DNA of 5,169 bases. It comes from Chitinophaga pinensis. Its GTDB lineage: Bacteria; Bacteroidota; Bacteroidia; NS11-12g; UBA9320. Below are positions 4,677 through 5,169 of the stretch, piece by piece; position 1 is the stretch's first letter; each line of letters begins with the position of its first letter. Position numbers and translations under genes: made by a program. The DNA lies in the NCBI GenBank assembly GCA_945890595.1, contig CAMDCQ010000162.1:1-5169 (forward strand), given 5' to 3'. The notes beneath the pieces are model-generated. The model did not search any database. It was not told where the DNA came from and saw nothing but the letters and a program-made list of their open reading frames with translations.

Positions 4677-5169
4677 TTACGCTAATTTAGAAGGCAAAAG
4701 TAGCTGATTATCTTTTATTTCTGCGTGTATGCCAAATCGAAGCGCTTTGTTTAGTTTTTGGTGCCCTGCCTCAAAGCCAAAATAGATGGGGTAACCATAT
4801 TCTGCGGTATGTTCTTGTATTATTTGTTCTGCATTTTTACCAAAAGGAATGGTATTGTCCTTCATATCACTCATCCCGCCAACTATTAGTCCTGCTAGAT
4901 TTTCTAATTTTCCCGTTCTTTTAAGATTCATCATCATTCTATCTACGTGATATAAATACTCGTCCAAATCTTCTAAAAATAGAATTTTACCTCTTGTGTC
5001 TAAATCTGATGTAGATCCACATAAACTGTACAACATACTTAAGTTCCCGCCTACTAACAAACCCAAAGCATCCCCAGATTGATTTAAATAATGAGCAGGC
5101 AAATCATAAGAAATGTCGGTTCCAAACAAACAATTGATCAACGTCTCATTGCTTATTTTTTCTTCCTCC
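4677..5169 (-). CDS. ldcA: L,D-carboxypeptidase (peptidase family S66), C-terminal part
   Basis: The frame is open to the right edge of the window, so about the first 130-140 residues are missing and 163 are visible; the family is usually about 300. S66 enzymes remove the terminal D-alanine from cytoplasmic tetrapeptides during peptidoglycan recycling. The visible part holds GLLVGGNLSMLYSLCGS (the start of the C-terminal domain), GKILFLEDLDEYLYHVDRM with the catalytic glutamate in FLED (codon 4971-4973), GLIVGGM, and PIYFGFEAGH with the catalytic histidine (codon 4761-4763). The nucleophilic serine would lie in the missing N-terminal half. The TTG at 5139-5141 is not a real start, as homologous sequence continues beyond it (EEEKISNETLINC). 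It heads a leftward transcript with the gtrA-like gene. Confidence 0.93.
   Translation of the reverse strand, partial: EEEKISNETLINCLFGTDISYDLPAHYLNQSGDALGLLVGGNLSMLYSLCGSTSDLDTRGKILFLEDLDEYLYHVDRMMMNLKRTGKLENLAGLIVGGMSDMKDNTIPFGKNAEQIIQEHTAEYGYPIYFGFEAGHQKLNKALRFGIHAEIKDNQLLLPSKLA

Overview
The window looks like a compact, AT-rich chromosome segment from the Bacteroidota, most likely a flavobacterium-type organism. The evidence is the TAnnTTTG-type -7 promoter element near several starts, the lack of clear Shine-Dalgarno sequences, an AccA close in style to Bacteroidota AccA, and the mix of genes (WbqC-like protein, HPPK, and a short membrane-anchored protein ending in FDLRQAI...RPTY). No plasmid, phage, CRISPR or transposase gene is visible.

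Left part (1-604): the 3' end of a left-handed beta-helix N-acetyltransferase of the WbpD/WlbB type (surface polysaccharide sugar synthesis), then a good promoter, a complete tRNA-Asp (anticodon GTC, CCA not encoded) and a strong intrinsic terminator. Middle part (605-1779): about 1.15 kb without any recognised gene. It holds several inverted repeats and a chain of three small overlapping or abutting unrecognised ORFs (1008-1193, 1183-1263, 1260-1541). The first two are hydrophobic. They could be a tiny coupled operon or the frameshifted remains of one membrane protein. An imperfect 16-bp direct repeat (595-610 and 1682-1697) roughly brackets this stretch.

Right part (1780-5169): densely packed core genes. 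accA (acetyl-CoA carboxylase carboxyltransferase alpha) runs rightward and overlaps tail-to-tail with a leftward folK-wbqC-like pair. A short membrane-anchored protein gene starts 17 bp from folK on the opposite strand and overlaps tail-to-tail with a leftward ldcA-gtrA-like pair (L,D-carboxypeptidase and a GtrA-family membrane protein). ldcA is cut by the right edge of the window.

Functionally the region is mostly housekeeping: fatty acid synthesis (accA), folate synthesis (folK), peptidoglycan recycling (ldcA) and surface glycan work (acetyltransferase, GtrA, perhaps WbqC). I see no convincing new multi-gene system. The parts most worth a second look are the ORF chain and inverted repeats at 895-1541, and the very short leader implied by the promoter-like site in front of the wbqC-like gene.
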